From Rhodospirillaceae bacterium (GTDB lineage Bacteria > Pseudomonadota > Alphaproteobacteria > Rhodospirillales > Rhodospirillaceae), in NCBI GenBank assembly GCA_947476695.1, contig CANJRD010000014.1:39969-103968 (forward strand): 64,000 nucleotides of DNA. The letters are read 5' to 3'. Of the stretch, positions 45,157-55,189 are shown piece after piece. The notes under the pieces were generated by a model. It had not been told where the DNA came from. It saw only the letters and a list, made by a program, of their open reading frames with translations, and searched no databases. The position numbers and the translations under genes were made by a program. Position 1 is the first letter of the stretch. Every line of letters begins with the position of its first letter.

Positions 45157-46896
45157 ATGGAAATGGCCGCGACTGCGCCCGACTCCCCGCTCGAACGCGC
45201 GGCGGCTCGCGCCTCGAACCATCGCGTCACCGATCTGCGCGCGCGGGGCGAGCCGTTCACCTGGTTGCTGGGCGGTTGCCTATCCCTCGGCGTGGTGATG
45301 ATCATCGGCTTCCTGCTGCTGGTGCTGTGGAACGGCTTCCTGACCTTCGTGCCGCAGAAGATCGCGGTCGTGACCAGCAAGGACGGCAAGGTCATTGCCG
45401 GCGAAGCTTTCCGCGCGGAGCGTTTCCGCCCGGCACCCGACGTGCTCGCGGCGCTGACGCCCGACGAACGTTCCGCCGTCGCCAAGGGCGACGGCATGAT
45501 CGGCCGCACGCTTTATCGTGTCGCCAATTTCGATCTCTACGGCGAAGACTTCAAATGGGTCATCGACCCCGACGTGAAGTCGGTCGAATACCCGGCGGAT
45601 ATGGTGATCGTCGAGCGCCTGGAGTGGGGCCCGTTCATCGGCCGCGTCGAGGCGATCACGCTCGACGGCAAGGCCGTGGAAGGCAACGACCTGAAGGCGC
45701 CCGCGGTGGTGAAGGCGCACGAAGAGGCGCGTGAGCGCTGGGCGCGCATGCGCGAAATCGAACGCGATGAAATTGGCGCCCTCAACCACGACCTCGAAGT
45801 CGCGCGGCTGGACGTGCGCCGGGCCGAGTTGAAGTACGGCGCGGATAGCCCGCAACAGCGCGCGGCGCTGACTGAACTCGACCGCGTCACCAAAGACATG
45901 CAGAGCCAGTTCGCGCGCTTGACGGCCGAAGTGCAGGCGTTGCGTAGCACAAGCGACAAGTACAGCGTGACCTTCGCCGACATCGGGGATCGCGAGAAAG
46001 TCGTTCCGCTGGCCAACATCGTGCGGGCCTATCGCCCAAACGCGCTGACCTTCGGCGAGCAGGTTGGCGTCTATTTCTCCCGCTGGGGTGAATTCCTCAC
46101 CGCCGAACCGCGTGAAGCCAACACCGAAGGCGGCGTGATGCCGGCGATCTTCGGTACGCTCGCCATGACCTTGCTGATGGTGATCGTGGTGGCGCCGTTC
46201 GGAGTCATCACCGCGCTTTACCTGCGCGAATACGCCAAGCAGGGGCGTCTGGTCTCGTTCGTCCGCATCTCGGTCAACAACCTGGCCGGCGTGCCGTCGA
46301 TCGTCTACGGCGTGTTCGGCCTGGGGTTCTTCGCCTATGTCGTCGGCGGCACCATCGATAGTCTGTTCTTCCCCGAGCGCTTGCCGAACCCGACCTTCGG
46401 GACGGGCGGTCTGATGTGGGCGGCCTTCACGTTGGCCCTTCTGACCGTGCCCGTCGTCATCGTCGCCACAGAAGAAGCGCTCGCCGCAGTGCCGCGTTCC
46501 ATGCGCGAAGGCTCTCTCGCCTGCGGCGCCTCGAAGTGGCAGACCATTCGCAACATCGTCCTGCCGCGCGCCATGCCGGGCGTCATGACCGGGATCATCC
46601 TGGCCATGGCCCGTGGCGCCGGTGAAGTCGCGCCCCTGATGCTGGTCGGCGTCGTCAAGCTGGCACCGGGCCTGCCGATCGACGGTATCTTCCCTTATGT
46701 GCACCTGGAGCGCAGCTTCATGCACCTCGGCTTCCACATCTTCGACGTCGGCTTCCAGTCGCGAAACTCCGAAGCCGGCAAGCCGATGGTGTTCGTCACC
46801 ACCGTTCTGCTGATCACGCTGGTCGCCGTTATGAATGCCGCCGCGATCGTCATCCGCAGTCGCCTGAAGCGCCGCTTCGCCGGCAGCCAATTCTAA
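45157..46896 (+). CDS. pstA: phosphate ABC transporter permease PstA, with extended N-terminus
   Basis: The 579-residue permease has a first TM (about 37-60, [20 protein letters not shown]), then about 250 extra residues (DUF3333-like) including a charged helical segment (about 190-270) that looks coiled-coil. The core has [20 protein letters not shown] and the coupling loop [20 protein letters not shown] at 45139 overlaps the pstC stop; ATG 45157 with GAGGGA before it is preferred. The paired extensions of PstC and PstA suggest they contact each other outside the core. Confidence 0.9.
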   Translation: MEMAATAPDSPLERAAARASNHRVTDLRARGEPFTWLLGGCLSLGVVMIIGFLLLVLWNGFLTFVPQKIAVVTSKDGKVIAGEAFRAERFRPAPDVLAALTPDERSAVAKGDGMIGRTLYRVANFDLYGEDFKWVIDPDVKSVEYPADMVIVERLEWGPFIGRVEAITLDGKAVEGNDLKAPAVVKAHEEARERWARMREIERDEIGALNHDLEVARLDVRRAELKYGADSPQQRAALTELDRVTKDMQSQFARLTAEVQALRSTSDKYSVTFADIGDREKVVPLANIVRAYRPNALTFGEQVGVYFSRWGEFLTAEPREANTEGGVMPAIFGTLAMTLLMVIVVAPFGVITALYLREYAKQGRLVSFVRISVNNLAGVPSIVYGVFGLGFFAYVVGGTIDSLFFPERLPNPTFGTGGLMWAAFTLALLTVPVVIVATEEALAAVPRSMREGSLACGASKWQTIRNIVLPRAMPGVMTGIILAMARGAGEVAPLMLVGVVKLAPGLPIDGIFPYVHLERSFMHLGFHIFDVGFQSRNSEAGKPMVFVTTVLLITLVAVMNAAAIVIRSRLKRRFAGSQF

Positions 46897-46910
46897 ATCG
46901 GGAATTTTTC

Positions 46911-47762
46911 ATGAGCCCCGCAACGGTAACGACGGCCAGGACCGGTAACGGAATTTCGCCGCAACTTCAGTTCGGCGAGACCGTCACGCACATCAAGCGC
47001 GGTCAGCAAGGCATCGTTCTCGACATCAAGAATTTGAACCTGTGGTACGGCGCCGCCCAGGCGCTGCATGACGTCAGCCTGTCGGTCGAACAAGGGATGG
47101 TAACGTCGCTGATCGGCCCGTCGGGCTGCGGCAAGTCGACGCTGCTGCGCTGCATCAACCGCATGAACGATCTGGTCGACAACCTGAAGATCACCGGCGC
47201 GATTTCGCTGCACGGCGAGGATATCTACGCCAAAGCCGCGGATGTGATCGCGTTGCGCAAGCGCATGGGCATGGTGTTCCAGAAACCGAACCCGTTTCCG
47301 ATGTCGATCTTCGAGAATGTCGTGTACCCGCTGCGCATCGACGGCGTGCGCGACAAGACCGTCCTGCAGGAAACGTGCGAGCGCGCCTTGCAAGGCGCGG
47401 CATTGTGGAACGAGGTGAAGGATCGCCTCGACCAGAACGCGCTTGGAATGTCCGGCGGCCAGCAGCAGCGCCTCTGCATTGCGCGCGCCATCGCCGCGGA
47501 TCCGGAAGTGTTGTTGATGGACGAGCCCTGCTCGGCGCTCGACCCGATTGCGACGGCAAAGGTGGAAGAGCTGATCCATCAGCTGTCCGGCACCTACACC
47601 ATCGTGATCGTGACCCACAACATGCAGCAAGCGGCGCGCGTGTCCGACAACACCGCGTTCATGTACCTCGGCCGCCTGATCGAGTACGGCGATACCGAGG
47701 TGATGTTCCAGTCGCCGCTGGCTGAACGTACGCAAGACTACATCACTGGCCGTTTTGGCTGA
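46911..47762 (+). CDS. pstB: phosphate ABC transporter ATP-binding protein PstB
   Basis: The 283-residue ATPase has Walker [10 protein letters not shown] (69-77), the Q-loop [15 protein letters not shown] typical of PstB, the signature MSGGQQQR and Walker [15 protein letters not shown] slightly longer N-terminus than usual precedes the domain. It follows pstA by 14 bases. It powers uptake with PstC and PstA. Confidence 0.95.
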   Translation: MSPATVTTARTGNGISPQLQFGETVTHIKRGQQGIVLDIKNLNLWYGAAQALHDVSLSVEQGMVTSLIGPSGCGKSTLLRCINRMNDLVDNLKITGAISLHGEDIYAKAADVIALRKRMGMVFQKPNPFPMSIFENVVYPLRIDGVRDKTVLQETCERALQGAALWNEVKDRLDQNALGMSGGQQQRLCIARAIAADPEVLLMDEPCSALDPIATAKVEELIHQLSGTYTIVIVTHNMQQAARVSDNTAFMYLGRLIEYGDTEVMFQSPLAERTQDYITGRFG

Positions 47763-47782
47763 TAAGTCGGAGGAATAAACCG

Positions 47783-48484
47783 ATGAAGCCCGTTGTATTG
47801 GTCGTCGAAGACGAGACCTCGTTGATGACGATGCTGCGTTATAACCTCGAGAAGGAAGGTTATCGCGTTACCGAAGCTGCCGATGGCGAGGAGGCGATCA
47901 CGGTCGCCAACGAAACGCCGCCGGATGCGGTCATCCTCGATTGGATGCTACCGCGCATGTCCGGTGTCGAGGTCTGCCGGCAGCTGCGCCGTAAGACCGA
48001 GACCCGCAATACGCCGATCATCATGCTGACGGCACGCACCGAGGAAGCCGACAAGGTTCGCGGCTTGAACGTCGGTGCCGACGACTACATGACCAAGCCG
48101 TTCTCCATGGTCGAACTGCTCGCCCGAATCCGCGCGCTGCTGCGCCGGTCCAAGCCGTCACAGGCCAAGGGCCAGCTCACTTTCGCGGACATCGTGATGG
48201 ATCTCGATGCCCATCGCGTCAGCCGCGGCGGCAAGTACGTTCATCTCGGCCCCACCGAATTCCGTCTGCTCCAGTTCCTGATGGAGCGTCCGGGTACTGT
48301 GTTCAGCCGCGAAGAGCTGCTCAACGGCGTCTGGGGTCCGGATATCTACGTCGAGCCGCGAACGGTCGACGTGCATATCCGCCGCCTGCGCAAGGCCCTG
48401 AACGGCATCGAAGGCGCGGACGTCATCCGTACGGTGCGTGCGGCGGGTTACGCGCTCGACTCAGACGCCTCCGAGGCCGCCTAG
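47783..48484 (+). CDS. phoB: phosphate regulon response regulator PhoB
   Basis: The 233-residue OmpR/PhoB-type regulator has a receiver domain with Asp10/Glu11 acidic pocket, phosphoacceptor Asp53 (ILDWMLP) and Lys104 (MTKPFS), then a winged helix ending RTVDVHIRRLRKAL and IRTVRAAGYAL. SD GGAGGA precedes the ATG. It is co-transcribed with pst genes. Neither phoR nor phoU is adjacent, which is unusual. Confidence 0.93.
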   Translation: MKPVVLVVEDETSLMTMLRYNLEKEGYRVTEAADGEEAITVANETPPDAVILDWMLPRMSGVEVCRQLRRKTETRNTPIIMLTARTEEADKVRGLNVGADDYMTKPFSMVELLARIRALLRRSKPSQAKGQLTFADIVMDLDAHRVSRGGKYVHLGPTEFRLLQFLMERPGTVFSREELLNGVWGPDIYVEPRTVDVHIRRLRKALNGIEGADVIRTVRAAGYALDSDASEAA

Positions 48485-48592
48485 GCCTTTTCTGCGCCTC
48501 CGCTGGCTGGCTTGTGAGCCGGCCGGCGGATGCATCGCTTCCCTGAGCGCGCCGGCGATGTCATGTTCCTTCGGGAGCAGGGGGCAACCGGC

Positions 48593-49849
48593 ATGTCGCG
48601 TATCACCACCTGGGTCATCGTCGCGCTCGTGGCCGGCATCGCTGTCGGCGCGATCCTGCGCGAGACTCTGGACGCCGAGAGCGTCAAGCAGGCCGCGGGC
48701 TACCTCGGCCTGCTCACCGAGCTTTTCCTGCGTCTGATCCGCATGGTCATCGCGCCCTTGGTGCTGACGACCTTGATCGTCGGCATCGCCAACATGGGCG
48801 GCACCGGCACCATGGGGCGTGTCGGCTTGCGGGCGATCACGTGGTTCGTCGCCGCGTCGATGGTGTCGCTCACCCTCGGCCTGGTTCTGGTGAACCTGCT
48901 TCAGCCGGGCGTCGGGTTGAACCTCGAGCTCCCCACTGGCGACGCCGCCGCGGTGCGCGGGAGAGGCCTGTCGTTACGGGACTTCATCACTCACCTCGTG
49001 CCGCGTTCGGCGGTCGAGGCGATGGCGCAGAACGAGATCCTGCAGATCGTCGTCTTCTCCAGCTTCGTCGGTGTGGCCTGCGCGGCGCTCGGCGCGCGCG
49101 CCAAGCCGGTGGTCGATCTGGCCGACGCCGGCGCGCAGGTGATGCTTAAGGTCACGGGCTACGTGATGATCTTCGCCCCGGTCGCGGTGTTCGCCGCCAT
49201 TGGTGGCGCGGTGGCGACCCAAGGGGCGGGCATCCTCGCCACCTTCGGCTATTTCATGGGCGGCTTCTATGCCGGCCTTGGCCTGCTGTGGCTCTTGCTG
49301 TTCCTTGCGGCCTTCGCGGTGGTCGGCCCGCGCGCGGTGACGTTGTTCCGCGCCATCCGCATGCCGGCGCTGTTGGCATTCTCCACCGCCAGTTCGGAAG
49401 CGGCCTACCCGAAGACGCTGGAACGGCTCGAGCGCTTCGGCATCTCCAACCGCATCGCCAGCTTCGTGCTGCCGCTGGGCTACTCGTTCAATCTCGACGG
49501 CTCGATGATGTACTGCACCTTCGCGGCGATGTTCATCGCACAGGCCTACGGCATCGAGCTTTCCATCGGTCAGCAGGTGACGATGCTGTTGATCTTCATG
49601 GTCACCAGCAAGGGCATGGCGGGCGTGCCGCGCGCCTCGTTGGTGGTCATCGCCGCGATGCTGGATAACTTCAACATCCCGCAGGCGGGGCTGCTGATGA
49701 TCCTGGGCGTCGATCAGTTCCTCGACATGGGGCGCAGCGCCACCAACGTCATCGGCAACTCAGTCGCCACGGCGGTGGTCGCGAAATGGGAAGACGAGAT
49801 CGCCACACCCGCGCCGGACGGGGATACGCCTAATCAGAGTCGTAGCTGA
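48593..49849 (+). CDS. dicarboxylate/amino acid:cation symporter
   Basis: The 418-residue SLC1-type transporter (DctA/GltP family) has the serine-rich reentrant loop FSTASSEAAYPKTLE, SFNLDGSMMYCTFAAMFIAQ and the cation-binding NVIGNSVAT motif. About eight TM helices and two hairpins are expected. Start choice: ATG 48593 is preceded by GGAGCAGGGGG; ATG 48530 and 48563 are possible. The 3' end overlaps the convergent apt gene by 20 bases. Exact substrate (C4-acid or glutamate) is not resolved. Confidence 0.9.
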   Translation: MSRITTWVIVALVAGIAVGAILRETLDAESVKQAAGYLGLLTELFLRLIRMVIAPLVLTTLIVGIANMGGTGTMGRVGLRAITWFVAASMVSLTLGLVLVNLLQPGVGLNLELPTGDAAAVRGRGLSLRDFITHLVPRSAVEAMAQNEILQIVVFSSFVGVACAALGARAKPVVDLADAGAQVMLKVTGYVMIFAPVAVFAAIGGAVATQGAGILATFGYFMGGFYAGLGLLWLLLFLAAFAVVGPRAVTLFRAIRMPALLAFSTASSEAAYPKTLERLERFGISNRIASFVLPLGYSFNLDGSMMYCTFAAMFIAQAYGIELSIGQQVTMLLIFMVTSKGMAGVPRASLVVIAAMLDNFNIPQAGLLMILGVDQFLDMGRSATNVIGNSVATAVVAKWEDEIATPAPDGDTPNQSRS

Positions 49850-50348
49850 GCAGCGTCTGAACCGGCACGTCGAGCTTGGCGCGCCCGTTCAGGAACGCGA
49901 GCTCGATCAGGCAGGCCGCGCCGACGACCTGGGCGCCCGAGGAACTCAACAGCTTGATCGCCGCCGCCAGCGTGCCGCCGGTGGCCAACAGATCGTCCAC
50001 CACGGCGACGCGCTTTCCGGCCGGCACGGCATCGTGCTGAATCTCGATGGTGTCGGTGCCGTACTCCAGTTCGTAGGCGTGTGACTTCACCTTCCCCGGC
50101 AGTTTGCCGGGCTTGCGGACCATCACCACACCGCAGTTCAGCGGGATGGCGACCGCGGCGGCCACCAGGAATCCGCGCGCGTCCACGGCCGCCAGGTAAT
50201 CCGGCTTCCAGGGTCCGACCAGCGCCGCCATGCGCTCGACGGTCGTCCGCCAGGCCTCGGCATGGCCGATCAGGGTCGAAATGTCGAAAAAGTTGATGCC
50301 GGGCTTCGGAAAATCAGGGATTTGCCGAACGTGCTTCTTGAGATCCAT
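49830..50348 (-). CDS. apt: adenine phosphoribosyltransferase
   Basis: The 172-residue purine salvage enzyme makes AMP from adenine and PRPP. The PRPP motif is VAVVDDLLATGGTLAA; the N-terminal IPDFPKPGINFFDIS and DARGFLVAAA are typical. Length matches the family. Its 3' end overlaps the symporter gene on the other strand. Confidence 0.95.
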   Translation of the reverse strand: MDLKKHVRQIPDFPKPGINFFDISTLIGHAEAWRTTVERMAALVGPWKPDYLAAVDARGFLVAAAVAIPLNCGVVMVRKPGKLPGKVKSHAYELEYGTDTIEIQHDAVPAGKRVAVVDDLLATGGTLAAAIKLLSSSGAQVVGAACLIELAFLNGRAKLDVPVQTLLSYDSD

Positions 50349-50597
50349 CGCCTTGTCCTGCCCCCGCCCCGGCGCAAACGCAGCGCGCCTTATGACTTAG
50401 CTATCAATCGGTTGTGACCTTTTTTAGTCACGAATAAGAGTTACACAAGAGAGCAACAAATGTCGCCTTTCTCGTGTTACGTTTACGGCACGTGATAGAT
50501 TCAGTTGCGAGTCGCTATCTCTGCTGTCTCAATAGGTGTGCGGTGTGCACCCGGGACTTGGCATAATCGACGGTGGGTCCTCGGGCCGCCGGCAGAC

Positions 50598-50603
50598 GGA
50601 GGT
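50598..50603 (+). promoter_or_regulatory. ribosome binding site deciding a TTG start
   Basis: GGAGGT lies nine bases before TTG 50613, whereas the ATG at 50628 is 24 bases away. It is the best Shine-Dalgarno in the region. Confidence 0.6.
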
Positions 50604-50612
50604 GGAGACGCC

Positions 50613-51746
50613 TTGCCAGGGTTAAAGATGGAAGATGTGAACGATCTGGCCCGCGATCCCTCGGCGACCGCGCGGATTGGCACTGCGGCCAAACTGGCCC
50701 AGCAGTTCAATACGTCCGGCTTCGCGCCCGCGGAGATCAAGCTGGCGGAAGAGATCTTCCGCGTCATGGCCAAGGATGCCGAAATTCGCGTCCGCGAGGC
50801 CCTGGCGGTTAACCTGAAATCCAATCCGAATATCCCGCGCGATGTCGCGGTGACGCTGGCGCGCGACGTGGAATCGGTCGCGCTGCCGATCCTGAAATTC
50901 TCCGACGTGCTGACCGCGGAAGACCTGGTCGCCATCGTCAACACCCAGTCTTCGCTGACCAAGATGGAAGCGATCGCCGGTCGCAAATCGGTCGATGAGA
51001 CGGTCTCGGCGGCCTTGGTCGAGCATGGCTCCGAACGCGTGGTTGCATCCCTGCTGAATAACGCCGGCGCCGCGCTTTCCGAACCCAGCCTGCATCGGGC
51101 GGTGGATCGTTTCGGCGACAGCGAAGCGGTTCAGACGACGATCGTGCATCGCGCTCAGCTACCGGCGACGGTGACCGAACGCCTGATCAGCCATGTGGCC
51201 GATCATCTGCGCATGCATCTGCTGGCGAAGCATCAGGTCTCCGCCGACGTGGCGATGGATATCATCCTGCACAGCCGCGAACGTGCGACTGTGCGCATGG
51301 CGATGGGCTTGAGCGACGAAGGGATTGCCGCCCTGGTCCGTCAGATCAAGGAAAACGACCGCCTGACCGCGTCGCTGGTCTTGCGCGCGATATGCATGGG
51401 TAACCTCGGCTTCTTCGATCACGCGTTGGCCGGCCTCGCCAGTATTCCCGTGCGCAATGCGCGCATGCTGGTTCACGAAGCCTCCGGTGCGGGATTGCGG
51501 GCGCTCTGGGCGAAGAGCGACCTGCCGGAAGCGATGCTGCCGGCCATTCGCGCGGCGGTGTCGGTCGTCGATCAAACCGAGTTCGAGTTGGGCGGCGACG
51601 GCGCTGAACGCTATTCGCGCCGCATCCTCGAGCGCGTCCTCACGCAGTACGAGACGTTCGGCGTGGAGTTCGAGGTCGATGATCTCGAGTATCTGCTCGC
51701 GCGCGTGTCGCAGCTGCCGGCGTCATTCGGCGCAACCATCCACTAA
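50613..51746 (+). CDS. DUF2336 domain protein
   Basis: The 377-residue helical protein has the DUF2336 pattern: repeats like RVREALAVNLKSNPNIPRDV and AVTLARDVESVALPIL, resembling HEAT-type helices. The family is typical of Rhodospirillales and Caulobacterales and has no established function. TTG 50613 is chosen from its Shine-Dalgarno; ATG 50628 would remove five residues. The gap to apt (264 bases) contains GTGAC/GTCAC around a T run near 50415-50432. Confidence 0.8.
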   Translation: MPGLKMEDVNDLARDPSATARIGTAAKLAQQFNTSGFAPAEIKLAEEIFRVMAKDAEIRVREALAVNLKSNPNIPRDVAVTLARDVESVALPILKFSDVLTAEDLVAIVNTQSSLTKMEAIAGRKSVDETVSAALVEHGSERVVASLLNNAGAALSEPSLHRAVDRFGDSEAVQTTIVHRAQLPATVTERLISHVADHLRMHLLAKHQVSADVAMDIILHSRERATVRMAMGLSDEGIAALVRQIKENDRLTASLVLRAICMGNLGFFDHALAGLASIPVRNARMLVHEASGAGLRALWAKSDLPEAMLPAIRAAVSVVDQTEFELGGDGAERYSRRILERVLTQYETFGVEFEVDDLEYLLARVSQLPASFGATIH

Positions 51747-51758
51747 TACCGATCGCGA

Positions 51759-52202
51759 TTATTTCGCGGGCGCGGCTGGCTTTGCGGCCGGGGCTGGCGT
51801 TGCCGGTTTGGGGGCCGCTTGCGGCGGCGCCACGTAACCTTCGCGCGGCGGCTGTTCGGTCATTTTCGTGATCTTGGTCACGTCGCACTGATGACGCTCG
51901 ATGATCACGCCGCTGTAGCGCAAGCCCGCGGTGTCGGTCAGCGTGACGAAGGTCGGGTCCTTGCCGGGATACAAGTCCATGCACGGCTCGACGGTCTCGA
52001 CCTTGAACCACTGATCGTTGGAGTCCTTGAGATAGAGCATCCGCGGGCCGCCCGGCTTCCAGCTTTTCACTTTGCCGATATCGACCAGTTGGAAATCTTT
52101 CGGATTCGGAACCTTCTGCGCAATCACCGGAACCTGCGCGAGCGCAGGGCCCGCCATCAACAGCAGCGCCACAGCCGTCACGCGTGCGAAGATCGGTGCC
52201 AT
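51759..52202 (-). CDS. small exported hypothetical protein
   Basis: The 147-residue protein has a clear signal peptide (MAPIFARVTAVALLLMAGPA, cleavage after ALA at 22). The mature part has Cys74 and Cys106, a possible disulfide, and a Pro/Ala-rich tail (125-147). The layout is faintly like small periplasmic DUF6491-type proteins, but I do not assign it. It starts one base after the gloA stop, so it is in an operon with gloA. Confidence 0.65.
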   Translation of the reverse strand: MAPIFARVTAVALLLMAGPALAQVPVIAQKVPNPKDFQLVDIGKVKSWKPGGPRMLYLKDSNDQWFKVETVEPCMDLYPGKDPTFVTLTDTAGLRYSGVIIERHQCDVTKITKMTEQPPREGYVAPPQAAPKPATPAPAAKPAAPAK

Positions 52203-52203
52203 C

Positions 52204-52626
52204 TCACCAAACTCCCGTATTCGGCATCGAAGCCCAGGGCTCCTGTGGCGGCAGGCGCTCGCCCTTCTGCAACAGCTCGATCGAGATATTGTCGGGCGAG
52301 CGGACGAAGGCCATATGGCCGTCGCGCGGCGGGCGGTTGATGGTGACGCCTTTGTCCATCAGGCGCTGGCACAGCGCGTAGATGTCGTCGACCTCGTAGG
52401 CCAAGTGTCCGAAGTTCCGGCCACCGGTGTAGACCTCCGGATCCCAGTTGTAGGTCAATTCGACCGCGGCGGCGTCCTCGTTGCCTGGAGCCGACAGAAA
52501 GACCAGCGTGAAGCGGCCTTTTTCGTTCTCGATCCGTCGGGTCTCCCGGAGCCCCAGCTTGTCGACATAGAACTCGATCGATTTGTCGAGGTCCGTGACC
52601 CGGACCATGGTGTGCAAGTATTTCAT
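52204..52626 (-). CDS. gloA: lactoylglutathione lyase
   Basis: The 140-residue glyoxalase I detoxifies methylglyoxal as the glutathione hemithioacetal. It begins [20 protein letters not shown], with metal ligands in the pattern His5, Glu ([10 protein letters not shown]), His ([10 protein letters not shown]) and Glu (ISIELLQ). ATG 52626 with GGAG upstream is preferred over a start 14 codons earlier. It forms an operon with the exported protein downstream. Confidence 0.93.
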   Translation of the reverse strand: MKYLHTMVRVTDLDKSIEFYVDKLGLRETRRIENEKGRFTLVFLSAPGNEDAAAVELTYNWDPEVYTGGRNFGHLAYEVDDIYALCQRLMDKGVTINRPPRDGHMAFVRSPDNISIELLQKGERLPPQEPWASMPNTGVW

Positions 52627-52695
52627 GACGGCAGCTCCGCAGGCGCGCGTTATATAACGTGACGCCACATTAAGGCGGATTTCGGCTCATGCAAG

Positions 52696-54138
52696 ATGGG
52701 CGGACGTGCTGAAAGCTTGGATATGAAACACCCGGCTCCGATCCATCCCCAGCTCGGCGAAGGCTTTTTCGATACGGTCGCGCCGGCATCGTTCCCCAAG
52801 CTGACGCTACGCTATCGCAATGACCGCTGGGCGGCGCGGATGGGGCTGGATGGCCTCGACGACGTGGCCTGGCTTGCGCATTTCGGGCGCTTCGAACCGC
52901 TGCCCGGCAATCTCCCCGCGCCATTGGCGCTGCGTTATCACGGGCACCAATTCCGTGTGTACAACCCGAACATCGGCGACGGCCGCGGCTTTCTGTTCGC
53001 GCAACTGCACAGTGACGGCGGCCGCATTCTCGACCTCGGTACCAAGGGCAGCGGACAGACGCCCTATTCGCGTACGGGCGATGGACGTCTCACGCTGAAA
53101 GGCGGCGTGCGCGAAGTGCTCGCCACCACGATGCTGGAGGCGCTCGGCGTCGATACGTCCAAGACCTTCAGTCTGGTTGAGACCGGCGAGCAGTTGGCCC
53201 GCAACGACGAACCGTCGCCGACGCGTTCCAGCGTGCTGACGCGGCTCAGCCACTCGCATATCCGCATCGGCACGTTCCAACGCCTGGCCTTCGAGCAGGA
53301 CGATGCGCGCATCGCCACGCTGGTGGACCATGTGCTGAAGCACTACATGCCCGATGTATCGCGCGACGGCGATATCGCCGTGCGTGCGGCGGCGCTGTTG
53401 GCGGAAACCACCGCGCGGGTCGCGCGCACCGGCGCGCAGTGGATGGCAGCCGGCTTCGTGCACGGCGTGCTGAACACCGACAACATCAACATCACCGGCG
53501 AGAGTTTCGACTACGGCCCCTATCGCTTCCTGCCGCACTACGAGCCGGCATTCACCGCCGCCTACTTCGATCACAGCGGCCTTTATGCCTATGGCCGTCA
53601 ACCCGGCACGCTGATGTGGAACCTGCAGCGGCTGGCGGAATGCCTGCGTCTGGTCGCCGACGAGGCGGTGCTCCTGCCCGTACTGCAGACGTTCCCGCAG
53701 CACTTCGAGACCGCGTTGGTGAAGGCGCTATTCGCCCGCCTCAATCTCGCGCACAGGGAACACGAGGCCGACCTCGATACCGTCGGCGCGATCTTCCAGT
53801 TCATGCACGACAGCAAAATTCCGTTCGAACAGTTCTTCTTCGATTGGCAGGGCGGGGCGGCCAGTCTTGCGCGCGCCAGCCAGAGCCCGGCGGCGGAATT
53901 CTATGCCCGCGACGATTTCGCGGATTTGCGCGAGGTGTTGGCAACCTATGCCGCCGCCGTGTCCCAACGCCTGGCGCATCCCTACTTCGCCGACGCCGAA
54001 CCCTGCACCCTGCTGATCGATGAGATCGAAACGCTCTGGAGCGCCATCGACGAACGCGACGACTGGCAACCGCTGTACGACAAGCTAGCCGCTATCACGC
54101 GGGCGGGGCAGGCGTTCGGGAATATCGAAGAGGCTTAG
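52696..54138 (+). CDS. selO: protein adenylyltransferase SelO
   Basis: The 480-residue pseudokinase-fold enzyme transfers AMP to proteins and is linked to redox homeostasis. The signature DLGTKGSGQTPYSRTGDGR has Lys117; NTDNINITGES and FDYGPYRF are the metal and DFG-equivalent segments. There is no C-terminal selenocysteine or Cys, as in many bacterial forms. ATG 52723 (MKHPAP) is an alternative start; neither has a clear ribosome site. The 3' end overlaps the convergent DnaJ-like gene by four bases. Confidence 0.92.
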   Translation: MGGRAESLDMKHPAPIHPQLGEGFFDTVAPASFPKLTLRYRNDRWAARMGLDGLDDVAWLAHFGRFEPLPGNLPAPLALRYHGHQFRVYNPNIGDGRGFLFAQLHSDGGRILDLGTKGSGQTPYSRTGDGRLTLKGGVREVLATTMLEALGVDTSKTFSLVETGEQLARNDEPSPTRSSVLTRLSHSHIRIGTFQRLAFEQDDARIATLVDHVLKHYMPDVSRDGDIAVRAAALLAETTARVARTGAQWMAAGFVHGVLNTDNINITGESFDYGPYRFLPHYEPAFTAAYFDHSGLYAYGRQPGTLMWNLQRLAECLRLVADEAVLLPVLQTFPQHFETALVKALFARLNLAHREHEADLDTVGAIFQFMHDSKIPFEQFFFDWQGGAASLARASQSPAAEFYARDDFADLREVLATYAAAVSQRLAHPYFADAEPCTLLIDEIETLWSAIDERDDWQPLYDKLAAITRAGQAFGNIEEA

Positions 54139-55085
54139 GCCTTTTCGATATCGCTGCGCGGATTGTAGGGGTGCTTCGCGCCCCAGGTCTTGGCGAATTC
54201 CTCAAGTTCCGCGTCGCCGCTCGGCAGCATCACTTTCAGCGTGACGTATTGATCGCCGGCTGCCGCGTTCTTGCCGCCGGCGATGCCCTTGCCCTTCAGC
54301 CGCAGCGTCGTTCCCGAGTTCGCGCCCTTCGGCACGGTCACGGTGACGGCGCCATGGATGGTCGGCACTTCGATCTTCGCCCCCAGCACGGCTTCCTGCA
54401 GCGTCACGGGGAGTTCGATACGGATGTTGTGACCGTCGCGCTTGTACAGCGCGTGGTCGCGGATCTTGATCTCAAGCAGCGCGTCGCCCGGCTGACCGCC
54501 GATGCCCGGCGCGCCCTGGCCTTTCAGCCGAATGGTCTGACCGTCGGCGATGCCCGCCGGGATGTTGACGTCGAGTGATTTGCCGCTGGGTAAGGTCAGG
54601 CGCTGCTTGCCGCCGCGCACGGCGTCCAGGAAGTCGACATCCAGACGGAATTGCTGATCCTCGCCATGCATGGCGGTCTGTTGCTGACGGAAGCCTCCGG
54701 GACCCCCGGGGCCGCCCCGGCCCCCGCCGCCAAAGATGCCGCCGAACAGATCGCTGATATCCTCGAACGCAAAGCCGCCCTGGGGCCCGCCTTGCGGTCC
54801 GCCACGGAATCCGCCCTGGCCGCCGCGGCCGCCCTGGCCGAACGGGTTCTGGCGGATCTCGGTGCCGGAGGCGTCGATCTCGCCACGGTCGAAGCGCGCG
54901 CGTTTGGCCGCATCGCCCACGATGTCGTAGGCGGTGTTGAGTTCCTTGAAGCGGTCCTCGGCCTTCTTGTCCCCCGGGTTCAAGTCCGGGTGGAATTTCT
55001 TGGCCTGCTTGCGGAACGCCTTTTGGATGTCCTCGTCCTTGGCATCGCGCGCCACGCCGAGGAGGGAATAAGGGTCTTTCGCCAT
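54135..55085 (-). CDS. DnaJ C-terminal domain protein (CbpA-like J-protein)
   Basis: The 316-residue co-chaperone has an N-terminal J domain with HPD at 32-34, a Gly/Phe-rich linker (about 82-130) and two C-terminal substrate-binding barrels (QFRLDVDFLDAVRGG, LQEAVLGAKIEVPTI). The cysteine zinc finger of DnaJ is absent, so this is a type B protein like CbpA. It should stimulate DnaK. Confidence 0.92.
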   Translation of the reverse strand: MAKDPYSLLGVARDAKDEDIQKAFRKQAKKFHPDLNPGDKKAEDRFKELNTAYDIVGDAAKRARFDRGEIDASGTEIRQNPFGQGGRGGQGGFRGGPQGGPQGGFAFEDISDLFGGIFGGGGRGGPGGPGGFRQQQTAMHGEDQQFRLDVDFLDAVRGGKQRLTLPSGKSLDVNIPAGIADGQTIRLKGQGAPGIGGQPGDALLEIKIRDHALYKRDGHNIRIELPVTLQEAVLGAKIEVPTIHGAVTVTVPKGANSGTTLRLKGKGIAGGKNAAAGDQYVTLKVMLPSGDAELEEFAKTWGAKHPYNPRSDIEKA

Positions 55086-55189
55086 TCGCTACATTACCAG
55101 CAAAGATTGCTGTCCATTAGGTCGGGTGCGCTCGCCCGTTTGTAAAGCCCCGCGAAATCCCCCGGGACGAACACTATAAACGGGTTTGC

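Noticed and set aside
54080..54138. Selenocysteine at the SelO C-terminus
   Set aside because: The frame ends in an ordinary stop with no Cys or in-frame UGA near the end, and no SECIS-like hairpin is visible.
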